Shown: positions 26,036 to 35,024, counted from the stretch's first letter. The stretch: 64,000 nucleotides of DNA from Sphingomonas paucimobilis NBRC 13935 (GCF_000739895.2 NZ_BBJS01000043.1:186001-250000), one strand, 5' to 3'. The notes: generated by a model from the letters alone, not told the origin. Numbers and translations are program-made.

Positions 26036-27535
26036 ATGCGGAGGTTCGTTTTCGTTCCAGCGTTGTTGCTAGCGGTCGCCTGCGACACGCGTAGTCACGC
26101 CCAGACGGCACCACTGAATGCGGACGGTTCCGGTCGTCTGGAGTCGGCGCGCGGCGCCCCCCCGAGCTTTGCCGATCTTGCGGCCCGTCTCTCCCCGGCT
26201 GTCGTGAACATCTCGACGACGTCGCGTGTCAGGGCGCGGAGAATGCCCGACTTTCCAGGCGGCCTTCCGTTCGGCGGCCTGTTTCCCTTTCCGGAGCTGG
26301 GCCGGCCGCCCGCTCCCCGTAACGCGACGTCGCTCGGATCCGGATTCCTCATTTCGGCAGATGGCTACGTCGTCACGAACAACCACGTCGTGGCGGGTCG
26401 CGGCGCGGGCGTGCAGGTTCAAGCGATCAAGGTCACGCTGACCGGCGGGCAGGAATATCCCGCTCGCGTGGTCGGGCGTGACGAAGCCTCCGACCTCGCT
26501 GTCCTGAAAATCGAGGCCAACAACTTGCCCTTTGTGCGCTTTGGTGACCCGCCGGGCGCGCGCACCGGCGACTGGGTCCTGGCAATCGGGAATCCCTATG
26601 GCCTCGGCGGCACGGTGACGGCCGGAATCGTGTCCGCCCTTCATCGCGACCTCCGGTCGGGGCCATATGACAGCTTCATCCAGACCGATGCCTCGATCAA
26701 CTCCGGCAATTCAGGCGGCCCGCTCTTCGACATGCAGGGCAATGTGATCGGGATCAACACCGCGATCATTTCTCCCACCGGGGGCAATGTCGGGCTCGGC
26801 TTCGCGATCCCGGCGGAGATCGCAAAGCCGGTCGTCGATACGTTGAGAGCAGGTGGTCGCGTCCGCCGTGGCTATCTCGGCCTCCTGCTGCAGCCTGTCA
26901 CCGAGGATGTCGCTGCCGCGCTGGGCTTGCAGAAGGACCGCGGCGAAATCGTCGCGGAAGTGCAGCCGAACCTGCCGGCGGCGCGTGCGGGCTTGCGGCA
27001 GGGCGATGTCATCTTGCGCGTGAATGGGAGCGAGATCACGCCGGAGAACTCGGTAGCAAGGCTCGTCGCAGCCGCTCCCGTCGGCTCGCGGGTAACGCTC
27101 GAGGTGCTTCGCGAAGGTGCCCAGAAAACGCTGACGGCGGTGGTTGCCGAACGGCCGCCAGAAGCGAGCCTCAACGGCGAGGACGAAGAATTCGACCTTG
27201 ACGACGATGGCGAGGGTAAGGCGAGCGTCTCCGCCGGGCTGGGCCTTTCCGTCCGTCCGCTCACGCCCGCGCTTGCGAGCGAACTGCGGGTCGATCCTGG
27301 AACCCAAGGTCTCGTCATCGTGCAGGTCGATCCTTCCAGCGACGCCGCGGCGAAAGGGCTGAGCGAGGGCGACATCATCCTGTCGATCAACCAGCAGGCT
27401 GTACGGACCGCACAGGAGGCGGTGAGCTTGATCGCCGCAGCGAGGAAGGCGGGACGCAAGCAGGTGCTTCTGTTGGTGAAGCGCGAGTCGGTGCCACCGC
27501 GGTTCGTCGGCATCGAGCTCTCCGGGAAGCCCTGA
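26036..27535 (+). CDS. degP: DegP/HtrA-type periplasmic serine protease
   Basis: A 499-residue protease/chaperone for misfolded envelope proteins. The signal peptide ends near SHAQ; a lipobox reading (LAVAC) is possible but weaker. The catalytic triad is His117 (TNNHVV), Asp153 (ASDLAVLKIE) and Ser226 (GNSGGP). Two PDZ domains follow (about 290-380 and 405-490), separated by an acidic stretch EDEEFDLDDDGEG. The ATG at 26,036 follows AGGAG; the upstream extension has no signal peptide and was rejected. DegP is a core protein of the transmissible stress-tolerance locus. Confidence 0.93.
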   Translation: MRRFVFVPALLLAVACDTRSHAQTAPLNADGSGRLESARGAPPSFADLAARLSPAVVNISTTSRVRARRMPDFPGGLPFGGLFPFPELGRPPAPRNATSLGSGFLISADGYVVTNNHVVAGRGAGVQVQAIKVTLTGGQEYPARVVGRDEASDLAVLKIEANNLPFVRFGDPPGARTGDWVLAIGNPYGLGGTVTAGIVSALHRDLRSGPYDSFIQTDASINSGNSGGPLFDMQGNVIGINTAIISPTGGNVGLGFAIPAEIAKPVVDTLRAGGRVRRGYLGLLLQPVTEDVAAALGLQKDRGEIVAEVQPNLPAARAGLRQGDVILRVNGSEITPENSVARLVAAAPVGSRVTLEVLREGAQKTLTAVVAERPPEASLNGEDEEFDLDDDGEGKASVSAGLGLSVRPLTPALASELRVDPGTQGLVIVQVDPSSDAAAKGLSEGDIILSINQQAVRTAQEAVSLIAAARKAGRKQVLLLVKRESVPPRFVGIELSGKP

Positions 27536-27540
27536 GAGAT

Positions 27541-27581
27541 GGCGAGGAGAGGAGGACTGGCGCGCGGCACTTCTCCTCGCC
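27541..27581 (+). terminator. Inverted repeat after the DegP gene
   Basis: GGCGAGGAGA (27,541-27,550) and TCTCCTCGCC (27,572-27,581) pair perfectly over 10 bp with a 21-base loop, starting 6 bases after the stop. It may end the protease transcript, though no T-run follows. The remaining stretch up to clpB shows no clear promoter. Confidence 0.45.
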
Positions 27582-27728
27582 TTGCGTGTTGGACGAGGCG
27601 GCTGATGCTTGCTCCGATCGCAATCGGACGCGACCTGCCGATCGATGCGCCGACGGAAAGTCCGCGCGCGAGGCCTCCGCTCGCTCCGCACTTCCGCCGG
27701 CTCTGTTTGTCGAACAGGAGGAATCGGA

Positions 27729-30338
27729 ATGAACCTTGAGAAGTACACGGACCGCGCGAAGGGCTTTCTCCAGTCCGCGCAGACTGTCGCAATCCGGCTC
27801 AATCATCAGCGCATCACGCCGGAGCATATCCTCAAAGCCCTGCTCGAGGACGAGCAGGGCATGGCAGCCGGCCTGATCCGCGCCGCCGGCGGCAATCCGG
27901 ACCTGGCGACCAGCGAGGTCGACGCTGCGCTGGCCAAGCTGCCCTCGGTCACCGGAAGCGGGGCGTCCCAGCCTCCCGGGCTCGACAACGATGCCGTCCG
28001 CCTCCTCGATCAAGCCGAGCAGATCGCCCAGAAGGCCGGGGACAGCTATGTGACCGTCGAGCGGTTGCTGCTGGCGCTCACCCTTGCGGCAGGCGCGGCG
28101 GCTGGCAAGGCGCTGGCGCGAGCGGGCGTGAAGGCGGAGGCGCTGAACGAAGCGATCAACCAGCTCCGCGGCGGGCGCGCCGCCGACACGGCAAGCGCCG
28201 AGGACCGCTACGATGCGCTGAAGAAATTCGCCCGCGACCTCACCCAGGCCGCCAGGGACGGGAAGCTCGATCCGGTCATCGGCCGGGATGAGGAGATCCG
28301 ACGCACGGTTCAGATCCTGGCGCGTCGGACCAAGAACAACCCCGTGCTCATCGGCGATCCCGGCGTGGGCAAGACCGCGATCGTGGAAGGGTTGGCGCTC
28401 CGCATCGCCAATGGCGACGTTCCCGACACGCTCAAGGATCGCAAGCTGATGGCGCTCGACATGGGGGCGCTCATCGCCGGTGCGAAGTATCGCGGCGAGT
28501 TCGAGGAGCGACTCAAGGGCGTGCTCGACGAAGTGAAGGGGGCCGAGGGCGACATCATCCTCTTCATAGACGAGATGCACACGCTGATCGGCGCGGGTAA
28601 GACGGAAGGTGCGATGGACGCGGGCAACCTGCTGAAGCCCGCGCTTGCCCGCGGTGAGCTGCACTGCATCGGCGCGACCACGCTCGACGAATACCGCAAA
28701 TATGTCGAGAAGGACGCGGCGCTCCAGCGCCGGTTCCAGCCCGTGTTCGTCGGCGAGCCAACGGTGGAGGACACGATCTCCATCCTCCGGGGTCTCAAGG
28801 AGAAATACGAGCTGCACCACGGCGTGCGGATCACGGATGGGGCGATCGTCGCGGCGGCGACGCTTTCCAACCGCTACATCACCGACCGGTTCCTGCCCGA
28901 CAAGGCGATCGACCTTATGGATGAGGCGGCAAGCCGGATCCGCATGGAGGTCGAATCGAAACCGGAAGAGATCGAGACGCTCGACCGGCGCATCATCCAG
29001 CTGAAGATCGAGCGGGAAGCGCTCAGGAAGGAGTCGGATGCCGCATCCAAGGATCGCCTGACCCACCTCGAGCATGATCTCGCGCAGCTCGAGCAGCAGT
29101 CGGCGGAACTTACACAGCGCTGGCAGGCGGAGCGGGAGAAGATCCAGGCCGAGGCCAAGCTCAAGGAGCAGCTCGACCAGGCTCGCCTCGAGCTCGACCA
29201 GGCACAGCGACGCGGCGACCTCGGCCGCGCTGGCGAGCTGAGCTATGGCGTCATACCGGGTCTGGAGAAGCAGCTGGCCGACGCCCAAACAGCGAGCCAG
29301 GGCGCGATGCTGCGCGAGGAGGTGACCGCCCAGGACATCGCAGCGGTCGTCTCGCGCTGGACGGGCATCCCGGTGGACAAAATGCTCGAAGGCGAGCGCG
29401 AAAAGCTCCTCCATATGGAGGAGGCGCTCGGCAGGCGGGTCATCGGCCAGCGGCAGGCGGTCACGGCGGTCAGCCGCGCGATCCGCCGTGCCCGCGCGGG
29501 CCTGCAGGATCCGGACCGGCCGATGGGCTCGTTCCTGTTCCTCGGCCCGACCGGCGTCGGCAAGACCGAGCTAACCAAGGCGCTCGCCGGCTTCCTGTTC
29601 GATGACGACAGCGCGATGGTCCGCATCGACATGTCGGAGTTCATGGAGAAACACTCGGTCGCGCGGCTGATCGGCGCCCCGCCGGGCTATGTCGGCTATG
29701 AGGAAGGCGGCGTGCTGACCGAGGCGGTGCGGCGGCGGCCCTACCAGGTGATCCTCTTCGACGAGGTGGAAAAGGCGCACAACGACGTCTTCAACGTGCT
29801 CCTGCAGGTGCTCGACGATGGCCGGCTGACGGACGGACAGGGCCGCACGGTCGATTTCAAGAATACGCTGATCATCCTCACGTCCAATCTCGGCAGCCAG
29901 TATCTTTCGAACCTGGCGGAAGGGGAGACGGTCGAGAGCGTCGAGCCGCAGGTGATGGAGGTGGTGCGCGCGCATTTCCGGCCGGAATTCCTCAACCGGC
30001 TCGACGAGATCATCCTGTTCCACCGCCTCGGCCAGGCCGACATGGGTCCCATCGTCGACATTCAGGTCGCGCGCGTCCAGAACCTCCTCAAGGACCGCAA
30101 GATCACGCTCGACCTCACGGATCGCGCGCGTGCGTGGCTCGGCCGCGTGGGGTATGACCCGGTCTATGGCGCCCGTCCGCTGAAGCGCGCGATCCAGCGA
30201 TATCTTCAGGACCCCCTGGCGGACCTCCTCCTGCGGGGCGAGGTGCCGGATGGCTCGACCGTCACCATCGATGAAGGCGACAGCGAGCTGACATTCTCAA
30301 CCCAGGTATCAAGGCCTGCCGAGGCGCAGGCTGCTTGA
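27729..30338 (+). CDS. clpB: ClpB disaggregase
   Basis: An 869-residue AAA+ disaggregase that works with DnaK/DnaJ/GrpE to recover aggregated proteins. It has the Clp N-terminal repeat domain (1-145), first AAA module with Walker A GDPGVGKT, and a coiled-coil middle domain of about 120 residues that distinguishes ClpB from ClpA/C. The second AAA module has GPTGVGKT and the pore loop [13 protein letters not shown]. There is no N-terminal extension of the ClpK kind. The ATG is at 27,729 after AGGAGGAA; the frame is open 40 codons upstream but without coding character. The C terminus has a short family-atypical tail (RPAEAQAA). Confidence 0.96.
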   Translation: MNLEKYTDRAKGFLQSAQTVAIRLNHQRITPEHILKALLEDEQGMAAGLIRAAGGNPDLATSEVDAALAKLPSVTGSGASQPPGLDNDAVRLLDQAEQIAQKAGDSYVTVERLLLALTLAAGAAAGKALARAGVKAEALNEAINQLRGGRAADTASAEDRYDALKKFARDLTQAARDGKLDPVIGRDEEIRRTVQILARRTKNNPVLIGDPGVGKTAIVEGLALRIANGDVPDTLKDRKLMALDMGALIAGAKYRGEFEERLKGVLDEVKGAEGDIILFIDEMHTLIGAGKTEGAMDAGNLLKPALARGELHCIGATTLDEYRKYVEKDAALQRRFQPVFVGEPTVEDTISILRGLKEKYELHHGVRITDGAIVAAATLSNRYITDRFLPDKAIDLMDEAASRIRMEVESKPEEIETLDRRIIQLKIEREALRKESDAASKDRLTHLEHDLAQLEQQSAELTQRWQAEREKIQAEAKLKEQLDQARLELDQAQRRGDLGRAGELSYGVIPGLEKQLADAQTASQGAMLREEVTAQDIAAVVSRWTGIPVDKMLEGEREKLLHMEEALGRRVIGQRQAVTAVSRAIRRARAGLQDPDRPMGSFLFLGPTGVGKTELTKALAGFLFDDDSAMVRIDMSEFMEKHSVARLIGAPPGYVGYEEGGVLTEAVRRRPYQVILFDEVEKAHNDVFNVLLQVLDDGRLTDGQGRTVDFKNTLIILTSNLGSQYLSNLAEGETVESVEPQVMEVVRAHFRPEFLNRLDEIILFHRLGQADMGPIVDIQVARVQNLLKDRKITLDLTDRARAWLGRVGYDPVYGARPLKRAIQRYLQDPLADLLLRGEVPDGSTVTIDEGDSELTFSTQVSRPAEAQAA

Positions 30339-30348
30339 AAGGGCCCGT

Positions 30349-30371
30349 CGCGGCGGCGACCCGCTGCCGCG
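30349..30371 (+). terminator. Tight hairpin between clpB and the thioredoxin gene
   Basis: A 10-bp stem (CGCGGCGGCG with CGCTGCCGCG, one G-T pair) and a 3-base loop lie 10 bases after the clpB stop. No T-run, so it could attenuate readthrough or stabilise the clpB message. Confidence 0.4.
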
Positions 30372-30399
30372 ATGACCTGCAGCGAACGAGGATTCATCG

Positions 30400-30837
30400 A
30401 TGGCCGAAAAGCGTCGGGTCGTCTGCCCCCATTGCGATGCCACCAACGCGGTGCCGGCCGACCGTGAGCCGCTCGTCGCAAAATGCGGGCGTTGTCATCA
30501 GAAGCTGTTCGAGGGCGCCCCTGCCGCTCTCGACGCTGCGCGAGCGCGCAAGCATATCCGCAATTCGGACCTGCCGGTGATCGTCGACTTCTGGGCGGCC
30601 TGGTGCGGCCCGTGCCGGGCGATGGCGCCGATCTTCGAACAGGCGGCGCGCTCGCTCGAACCGAAGGCGCGCTTCATCAAGGTCGATGTGGACGCAAACC
30701 CCGACATCGCGTCCGAGTACGGCGTCCAGGGGATTCCTGCGTTGCTCGCCTTCAAGAATGGCAATGTCGTCGCGCGCCAGGCTGGCGTCACTGATCTAGG
30801 CACGCTGAGAGGGTGGGCCGAGCGGTTCAGCACCTAA
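30400..30837 (+). CDS. trxC: Thioredoxin with N-terminal zinc ribbon (TrxC type)
   Basis: A 145-residue thioredoxin 2-type protein. Residues 1-40 form a zinc ribbon with paired cysteines VVCPHCDA and KCGRCHQK. The thioredoxin fold follows, with the redox site WAAWCGPCRAMAP near residue 68 and the cis-proline in GIPALLAF. It reduces protein disulfides, and the zinc site of the family releases metal on oxidation. It is downstream of clpB on the same strand. A thioredoxin is part of the transmissible stress-tolerance locus. Confidence 0.93.
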   Translation: MAEKRRVVCPHCDATNAVPADREPLVAKCGRCHQKLFEGAPAALDAARARKHIRNSDLPVIVDFWAAWCGPCRAMAPIFEQAARSLEPKARFIKVDVDANPDIASEYGVQGIPALLAFKNGNVVARQAGVTDLGTLRGWAERFST

Positions 30838-30914
30838 GTTCCAGTGCGGTGCCTCGGTGCGCATCGGGCGCGGCGGTGCCGAGCGTCCTCCCAGGACGCC
30901 GCGCCGATACAATG

Positions 30915-31430
30915 TCAGGAGCGGTCCTGCGCCAAGGTGGCGTCGGGCCACCCCGCGATCGGCGCGTCGTCGAGCTGGAAGCGCTGCTTATTGACCGGCG
31001 CGGTATGAGCGCGCGGAGGCTCATGCACGTCGTAGGGCAAGTTCAGTCGCTCGCAATATCGCTCTGCCGCCTCGCGAGTAGGAAAGCGAAGGTCGACCTG
31101 AACCAGAGGATCGTCACCACCGGTCCACCCCATCAGCCAATCTACAAACGGCTTCTTCCTTTGCGGGAAACTGAGCCTCCACTGCCCCTTCCGCGCCCGC
31201 CCGCCCTGGTTCGTCGCCGTTGGGAGCGGCTCGAGGACGGCCCGCGCGTCCTCCGGAAGCGCGCTCAGGTAGCGGAGCCACGAGCGGTCATCCTGCGAGT
31301 TGCGGCCGGACCTGACCTCTTCACGGATGATCAGCGGTCCTGGGCGCAGTCGACGGCGCGAAACGCGGGCAAGCCTCGCCCTGAACCGGGCAGACGCTGC
31401 CGCGCGGGCCTTCGCGAGTCGCGCAATCAT
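30915..31430 (-). CDS. NDUFS4-like (ETC complex I subunit conserved region) protein
   Basis: A 171-residue protein with a strongly basic N terminus (ARLAKARAAASARFRARLARVSRRR). A core resembling the NDUFS4 family follows: IIREEVRSGRN near 35, LMGWTGGDDPLVQVDLRFPTR near 100, and EAAERYCERLNLPYDVHEPP. The family's best known member is an accessory subunit of respiratory complex I. This protein is encoded far from any nuo genes and downstream of hsp20, so a distinct stress role is possible. GGAGACG lies 5-8 bases before the ATG. Confidence 0.7.
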   Translation of the reverse strand: MIARLAKARAAASARFRARLARVSRRRLRPGPLIIREEVRSGRNSQDDRSWLRYLSALPEDARAVLEPLPTATNQGGRARKGQWRLSFPQRKKPFVDWLMGWTGGDDPLVQVDLRFPTREAAERYCERLNLPYDVHEPPRAHTAPVNKQRFQLDDAPIAGWPDATLAQDRS

Positions 31431-31483
31431 AAAACGTCTCCTTCCAAGTGCGCGCCACCGGCTTGTCGATGGCGCGCAATCTC

Positions 31484-31960
31484 TTAAGCCTGGGCCTGGG
31501 TTTGGTCCTTCTCGGTCGTGGATGCCGGCTGGGCGGTGGTGGAGATGTCGAGTTTGCGTGGCTTCATCGCCTCGGGCACCTCACGCTTCAGCGTGATGGT
31601 CAGAAGCCCGTTCTCCAGTGCGGCCGACTGCACGATGACGAAGTCGGCGAGCGGGAAACGACGCTCGAAGGAGCGTGTGGAGATGCCTTGATGCAGGTAC
31701 GTGGCCTGGGGTTCTCCCCCAGCCTTGCTTCCGCTGACGGTGAGCATGTTCTGCTGCGCCACCACTTCCAGTTCGTCCGGTCGGAAGCCGGGAACTGCGA
31801 CCGAAATACGATAGGTGCCGTCTGCGCGCCTTTCGATGTCGAACGGCGGGTAGGGCTCGGCCGCATCGGGCGCGGCATTGTTCATCAGGTCGAGAAGCCG
31901 GTCGAAGCCGACGGTAGAGCGCCGATAGGGCGCCAGATCTAGATAATTCGCTGCTCTCAT
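31484..31960 (-). CDS. Small heat shock protein Hsp20 (second, IbpA-like copy)
   Basis: A 158-residue holdase. The N terminus (MRAANYLDLAPYRRSTVGFDRLLDLM) and terminal region (NGLLTITLKREVPEAMKPRKLDI) are of the IbpA/class A kind found in Alphaproteobacteria, distinct from the copy at 17,577. The alpha-crystallin core includes YPPFDIERRADGTYRISVAV and SFERRFPLAD. The ATG at 31,960 follows GAGGAGG; an extension to 32,056 is open but lacks a ribosome site. It precedes the NDUFS4-like gene and is divergent from the gene at 32,242 across a CTGA site. Confidence 0.95.
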   Translation of the reverse strand: MRAANYLDLAPYRRSTVGFDRLLDLMNNAAPDAAEPYPPFDIERRADGTYRISVAVPGFRPDELEVVAQQNMLTVSGSKAGGEPQATYLHQGISTRSFERRFPLADFVIVQSAALENGLLTITLKREVPEAMKPRKLDISTTAQPASTTEKDQTQAQA

Positions 31961-32168
31961 CTCCAAATCCTCCTCGTGAGCAATTTGGACATCTGAGGCG
32001 TCGGAGAGAGAGCCGACGCCCTCTTGTCCTGCCGGGCCCGCAGAGGCACCCGACACAATTTAGCTAGTACTGGTGAAGTCGTGTTCAAGACGGCGTGAAG
32101 CCGCTTGGGTGACTTTTTTGGCTCTCGGGCCCGAGCGCAAAGAACGCGGGAGCAGTGCGGAGCAACGG

Positions 32169-32182
32169 CTGATTTACATCAG
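32169..32182. promoter_or_regulatory. CTGA-N6-TCAG palindrome between hsp20 and a divergent membrane-protein gene
   Basis: Exact CTGA-TTTACA-TCAG. The hexamers 20 bases away on either side do not match the CTTACC-like pattern, so promoter geometry here is unclear. Confidence 0.6.
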
Positions 32183-32241
32183 GGCGTTTCGAGCGGAGAC
32201 CGGGGAGACGTGGAGTATTTCGGTCATCATTGGAGCGCAGC

Positions 32242-32880
32242 GTGCCGCAAGAGTCGGAGCAGAGCATTGTCCAAATCGTCCGGGCTCGGGAAGTCGTCGG
32301 CACCGTGCACAATCTCGAACTGCTCGAGAGCATGGTCGTCGCACTCAGCGCCGCGGGCTTCGACAAGAGCGATATCGACCTGATGGCCAGCCGCGAGGCG
32401 GTCCTGGAGAAGCTGCCGGCGATCTATGCTGATCCCATCTACCTGGCCGAGATACCTGAGCTGCCACGGCGCGAGCTCGTAACGCGCGATGAAGGGACGA
32501 CGGTCACGGGCCTGGTGTTCGGGACGTTGATCTCGCTTGCCGCGCTCGGGGCAGCTTTGCCGGTCGTCGCATCGGGCGGCGCACTCGCAGCGGTGCTTGC
32601 CGCCACAGCCGCCGGTGGCGCGGCCGGAGCGGGAATTGCGAAGGTCGTCCGCAGCGCAATTCTTGGGGGCGTTGGCGCGGAAGATTTGGAACGCGACTTG
32701 CGTGGGGGAGGATTGGTCGTCTTCGTTCGCGCGCGCGATGCCGCCGCGGAGGAAAAGGCTCAGCAGATCATGCGGAAGTCAGGAGCTCTCAACGTGCACG
32801 TGCACGAAATCGAGCTGAAGAAGACGCTGGACGAGTTGCCCCTTGCCACTATCCAACCCGATCCGTGGCTCGCCACTTGA
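32242..32880 (+). CDS. Glycine-rich membrane protein with general-stress-type ends
   Basis: A 212-residue protein. Residues 15-55 (VGTVHNLELLESMVVALSAA, then DIDLMAS) and 150-200 (GGLVVFVRARD, then IMRKSGALNVHVHEIEL) look like the two ferredoxin-like halves seen in general stress proteins. Between them is a hydrophobic, glycine/alanine-rich double segment (LVFGTLISLAALGAALPVVA; ALAAVLAATAAGGAAGAGI) that probably spans the membrane. The GTG at 32,242 follows GGAG by 6 bases; a TTG four codons earlier overlaps that site. Function is unknown; the CTGA site upstream places it in the stress regulon. Confidence 0.65.
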   Translation: MPQESEQSIVQIVRAREVVGTVHNLELLESMVVALSAAGFDKSDIDLMASREAVLEKLPAIYADPIYLAEIPELPRRELVTRDEGTTVTGLVFGTLISLAALGAALPVVASGGALAAVLAATAAGGAAGAGIAKVVRSAILGGVGAEDLERDLRGGGLVVFVRARDAAAEEKAQQIMRKSGALNVHVHEIELKKTLDELPLATIQPDPWLAT

Positions 32881-32954
32881 TCCGCACGGGCCTGGCGGCC
32901 CGGCGCGCCCGAGAAATCAGAACGGGCCCCGATCTAACCCTAGCCGGTTCGGTC

Positions 32955-32977
32955 GTACCTCGGGCGTTTCGAGGTAC
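32955..32977. repeat. Perfect small hairpin
   Basis: GTACCTCG and CGAGGTAC pair over 8 bp with loop GGCGTTT, 74 bases after the preceding stop. Possible terminator; no T-run. Confidence 0.35.
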
Positions 32978-33055
32978 CATTCGTGTGGCGGCCGCGGCAT
33001 CATGCTCAGCCGCCCATGAAATACGGGCGCGCCGTAGATTTGTTGGTGGGGAAGG

Positions 33056-33104
33056 GCACCGGACAGCGTGACGGGCGGAGTGATAGCATCACGCTGCCCG
33101 GTGC
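33056..33104. terminator. Large imperfect palindrome after the peroxiredoxin/glutaredoxin operon
   Basis: GCACCGG-A-CAGCGTGA (33,056-33,071) pairs with TCACGCTG-C-CCGGTGC (33,089-33,104): 15 of 16 positions pair around a 17-base loop. It lies 54 bases beyond the glutaredoxin stop on the minus strand. It may be a terminator or a REP-like element; no second copy was noticed in this window. Confidence 0.5.
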
Positions 33105-33157
33105 GACGGCTCGCCGGCCGGGGGGGCGAGTGGCCAGTGCGAGCCGTATTCCTAAAG

Positions 33158-33439
33158 CTAACGGTATCCGGCGCGGGCCAGCGCCCATTCGAGTTCGCGC
33201 ATCGAGGGCTGCACGAGAACCTGTCCCCCGAGCTTGATCGTCGGACTGGCTAGCCTGCCTCCGGCCAGCCATTCGAGCTCCGACCGCACTTCCGGATGGG
33301 CTTCCCAGTCGACGAAGCGATACGGGATCCCGGCTCGATCGAGATACCGCCGAACCATCATGGTGATGCCGCACCAACGGCTTCCATAGATGACGATCGG
33401 AGCGGCAGCCGAGCCGCGTGCTCGATACGCGGACGCCAT
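33158..33439 (-). CDS. Single-cysteine glutaredoxin-like protein
   Basis: A 93-residue glutaredoxin-fold protein. The active site reads RWCGITMM, so the second cysteine of CxxC is Thr26, and Cys23 is the only cysteine. The cis-proline motif ASPTIKLGG is present, as is the terminal helix. This resembles the NrdH/YruB-type monothiol proteins. Its ATG overlaps the stop of the peroxiredoxin gene (TAATG), so the two are translated together and probably form one peroxide-reducing pair. Confidence 0.82.
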   Translation of the reverse strand: MASAYRARGSAAAPIVIYGSRWCGITMMVRRYLDRAGIPYRFVDWEAHPEVRSELEWLAGGRLASPTIKLGGQVLVQPSMRELEWALARAGYR

Positions 33440-34185
33440 TATTCGCGTCCCTCAGTTGCTGGCGTTCCAACAATCTCGTCGAGCTTGGCGAAGAGCTCAT
33501 AGATGTCGGGAACATGCTGGAGCTTCGGCGAGACGTGGGCGTAACGGATGACGCCCTCTCCATCGATGATGTAGAGCGCGCGCTCGGAAAAGCCATCAGC
33601 GTCGCGCCATACGTTATAGCGGCGCGCGACTTCTCCTTTGGGATTGAAATCCGCGAGGAGAGGCATCGAGAGTCCGCGGGCGGCGGCCCAGGCGCCGTGG
33701 CTGTAAAGGCTATCTACGGAAATCCCGACGATCTCCACGTCGCGCTTCTCGAACTCGCTCCATTCCTGCTGATAAAGGTCCAACTGCTTGCTGCAGCCCG
33801 GGCTCCAGTCGAGCGGATAGAAGACGAGGACGATTGCCCGTCCCGCATAGGATGAGAGGGTGACTTCCCGGCCGTTAGCGTCCAGCAGGGCGAACTCTGG
33901 CGCCTTCGCTCCCACGCTGAGAGGAGAATTGATCGCATCTCCCTCCATCGCGGGCGCATGCTCGTGGAGGCTTTTCAGATCATCCAGAGTCGCGCCGGCC
34001 GGTGCCTCGAAGGCAGGGCGGGCCGAGCCGGCGGAGCGCCACAATTCCTGGATCATGCCGTGGAGCAGCGATAGAGCCTGCTTTTCCGGGCCGTCCGGAA
34101 GCTTGGGCGCCAGCGCCGCGAAGTCGGTGCTGAGCTGTTCCAGTCGACTTGGCTGGGGGTCCAGTGTGCCTGCGTTTCTATCCAA
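33439..34185 (-). CDS. One-cysteine peroxiredoxin (AhpC/TSA family)
   Basis: A 248-residue protein. Residues 1-75 are a helical extension not found in standard peroxiredoxins, then a thioredoxin-fold peroxidase domain begins at about 88. The peroxidatic site is PLDWSPGC with Cys131 (PxxxSxxC). No other cysteine occurs, so it must be reduced by an outside thiol such as the coupled glutaredoxin or glutathione. The start is TTG with AAGGAG 8 bases upstream, unusual but well supported. A CTGA site lies 105 bases upstream. Confidence 0.88.
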   Translation of the reverse strand: MDRNAGTLDPQPSRLEQLSTDFAALAPKLPDGPEKQALSLLHGMIQELWRSAGSARPAFEAPAGATLDDLKSLHEHAPAMEGDAINSPLSVGAKAPEFALLDANGREVTLSSYAGRAIVLVFYPLDWSPGCSKQLDLYQQEWSEFEKRDVEIVGISVDSLYSHGAWAAARGLSMPLLADFNPKGEVARRYNVWRDADGFSERALYIIDGEGVIRYAHVSPKLQHVPDIYELFAKLDEIVGTPATEGRE

Positions 34186-34263
34186 GTTGAGGGCTCCTTG
34201 CTGCCAACGTGGTCCGTCTTCGCGAGGAATGGCGCGACGAACCGCTCTGATGTCGCCGACTCA

Positions 34264-34329
34264 ACCTAGCCCGGTCGCCCGGTGGCGGGCTGAGATAGAT
34301 CAGAGCCCGGATCGCCCTTGCGACTAACC
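34264..34329. promoter_or_regulatory. Central CTGA-N6-TCAG palindrome with symmetric divergent hexamers
   Basis: Exact CTGA-GATAGA-TCAG at 34,290-34,303. Exactly 20 bases away on both sides are hexamers of the shared type: CTAACC at 34,324-34,329 (plus strand) and CTAGGT at 34,269-34,264 (minus strand). One site could therefore drive both the peroxiredoxin operon and the lipoprotein gene. Confidence 0.75.
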
Positions 34330-34438
34330 CAAGATCGCCGCTCGACGTGGCTCGGCTGCAGGAGGTCGGTGACCCTCGTCGAGCGCGGGGACCATGGACC
34401 AAGGGGCGACGATCAAACGCATAGAGCAAGAGGTTGAG

Positions 34439-34915
34439 ATGGAGATGAAGGGAATCAGGGCTGCTCTCGTGCCCGCGCTGCTTCTGGGCATAGCCGGGTG
34501 CACCACGACAGGGTCCGGCGTCGGCGTTTCGAGGGCCGGGTCGACGACAGCGACGTTCGTGTGGAAATCGAGCGGTGCCCGATCGGGCACGATGACCGCA
34601 AACCTGAGCACGGGCGCCACCTATGCAGGCCCGTTCTTCCAGATCACGAGCGAGACAACCATCGAAGAACTCGGCCCGCTATGGACCGGGTGGGGCAACC
34701 GGTGGAGGTGGCGCGGCTGGGCCTATTGGGGTCCCACCCAAAGCACGCTCACCCATTATAGCGGGAGAGTCCTGGCCAACCTCGGCGGGCCGGACGGGCA
34801 GATGCGGTGCCATTTCCGGCTGATGCGGCCCGGCGCAGGCATGGCTGGCGGCGGTCAAGGTCGCTGCCAGTTGCCAAGCGGGACGATCATCGACGCGACC
34901 TTCCCCCCGACCTGA
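34439..34915 (+). CDS. Lipoprotein of unknown function
   Basis: A 158-residue lipoprotein with lipobox GIAGC (Cys21) after a short basic N terminus. The mature part has a beta-rich pattern: STTATFVWKSSGARSGTMTA, then YAGPFFQITSETTIEELGPL, a Trp-rich loop (WTGWGNRWRWRGWAYWG) and RCHFRLMRPGAG. The ATG at 34,439 gives a normal lipoprotein signal; starting at 34,394 would add a charged stretch. It is controlled from the symmetric CTGA site shared with the peroxiredoxin operon. Family not recognised. Confidence 0.7.
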   Translation: MEMKGIRAALVPALLLGIAGCTTTGSGVGVSRAGSTTATFVWKSSGARSGTMTANLSTGATYAGPFFQITSETTIEELGPLWTGWGNRWRWRGWAYWGPTQSTLTHYSGRVLANLGGPDGQMRCHFRLMRPGAGMAGGGQGRCQLPSGTIIDATFPPT

Positions 34916-34996
34916 CGGGCCCTCGCTCAAATCCGTCGGCAAGGTTGCGCCGGTCGGCGATCGGTTCGTGCAGGTCGATGCTGCGCAGCCGGCGAA

Positions 34997-35024
34997 GGCG
35001 GGGATAGCCAAAGCCATCCCCGCC
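34997..35024. terminator. Hairpin between converging lipoprotein and BON genes
   Basis: GGCGGGGAT and ATCCCCGCC pair over 9 bp across a 10-base loop, 8 bases past the BON-protein stop. Confidence 0.55.

Noticed and set aside
27609..27728. A 40-residue N-terminal extension of ClpB, which might have suggested ClpK
   Set aside because: It is Arg-rich with no domain, and the AGGAGGAA ribosome site is placed for the ATG at 27,729 that gives a standard ClpB N terminus.
27387..29414. A 675-codon open frame on the minus strand opposite degP and clpB
   Set aside because: It overlaps strongly supported genes in antisense and has no family resemblance; long antisense frames are expected at this GC content.
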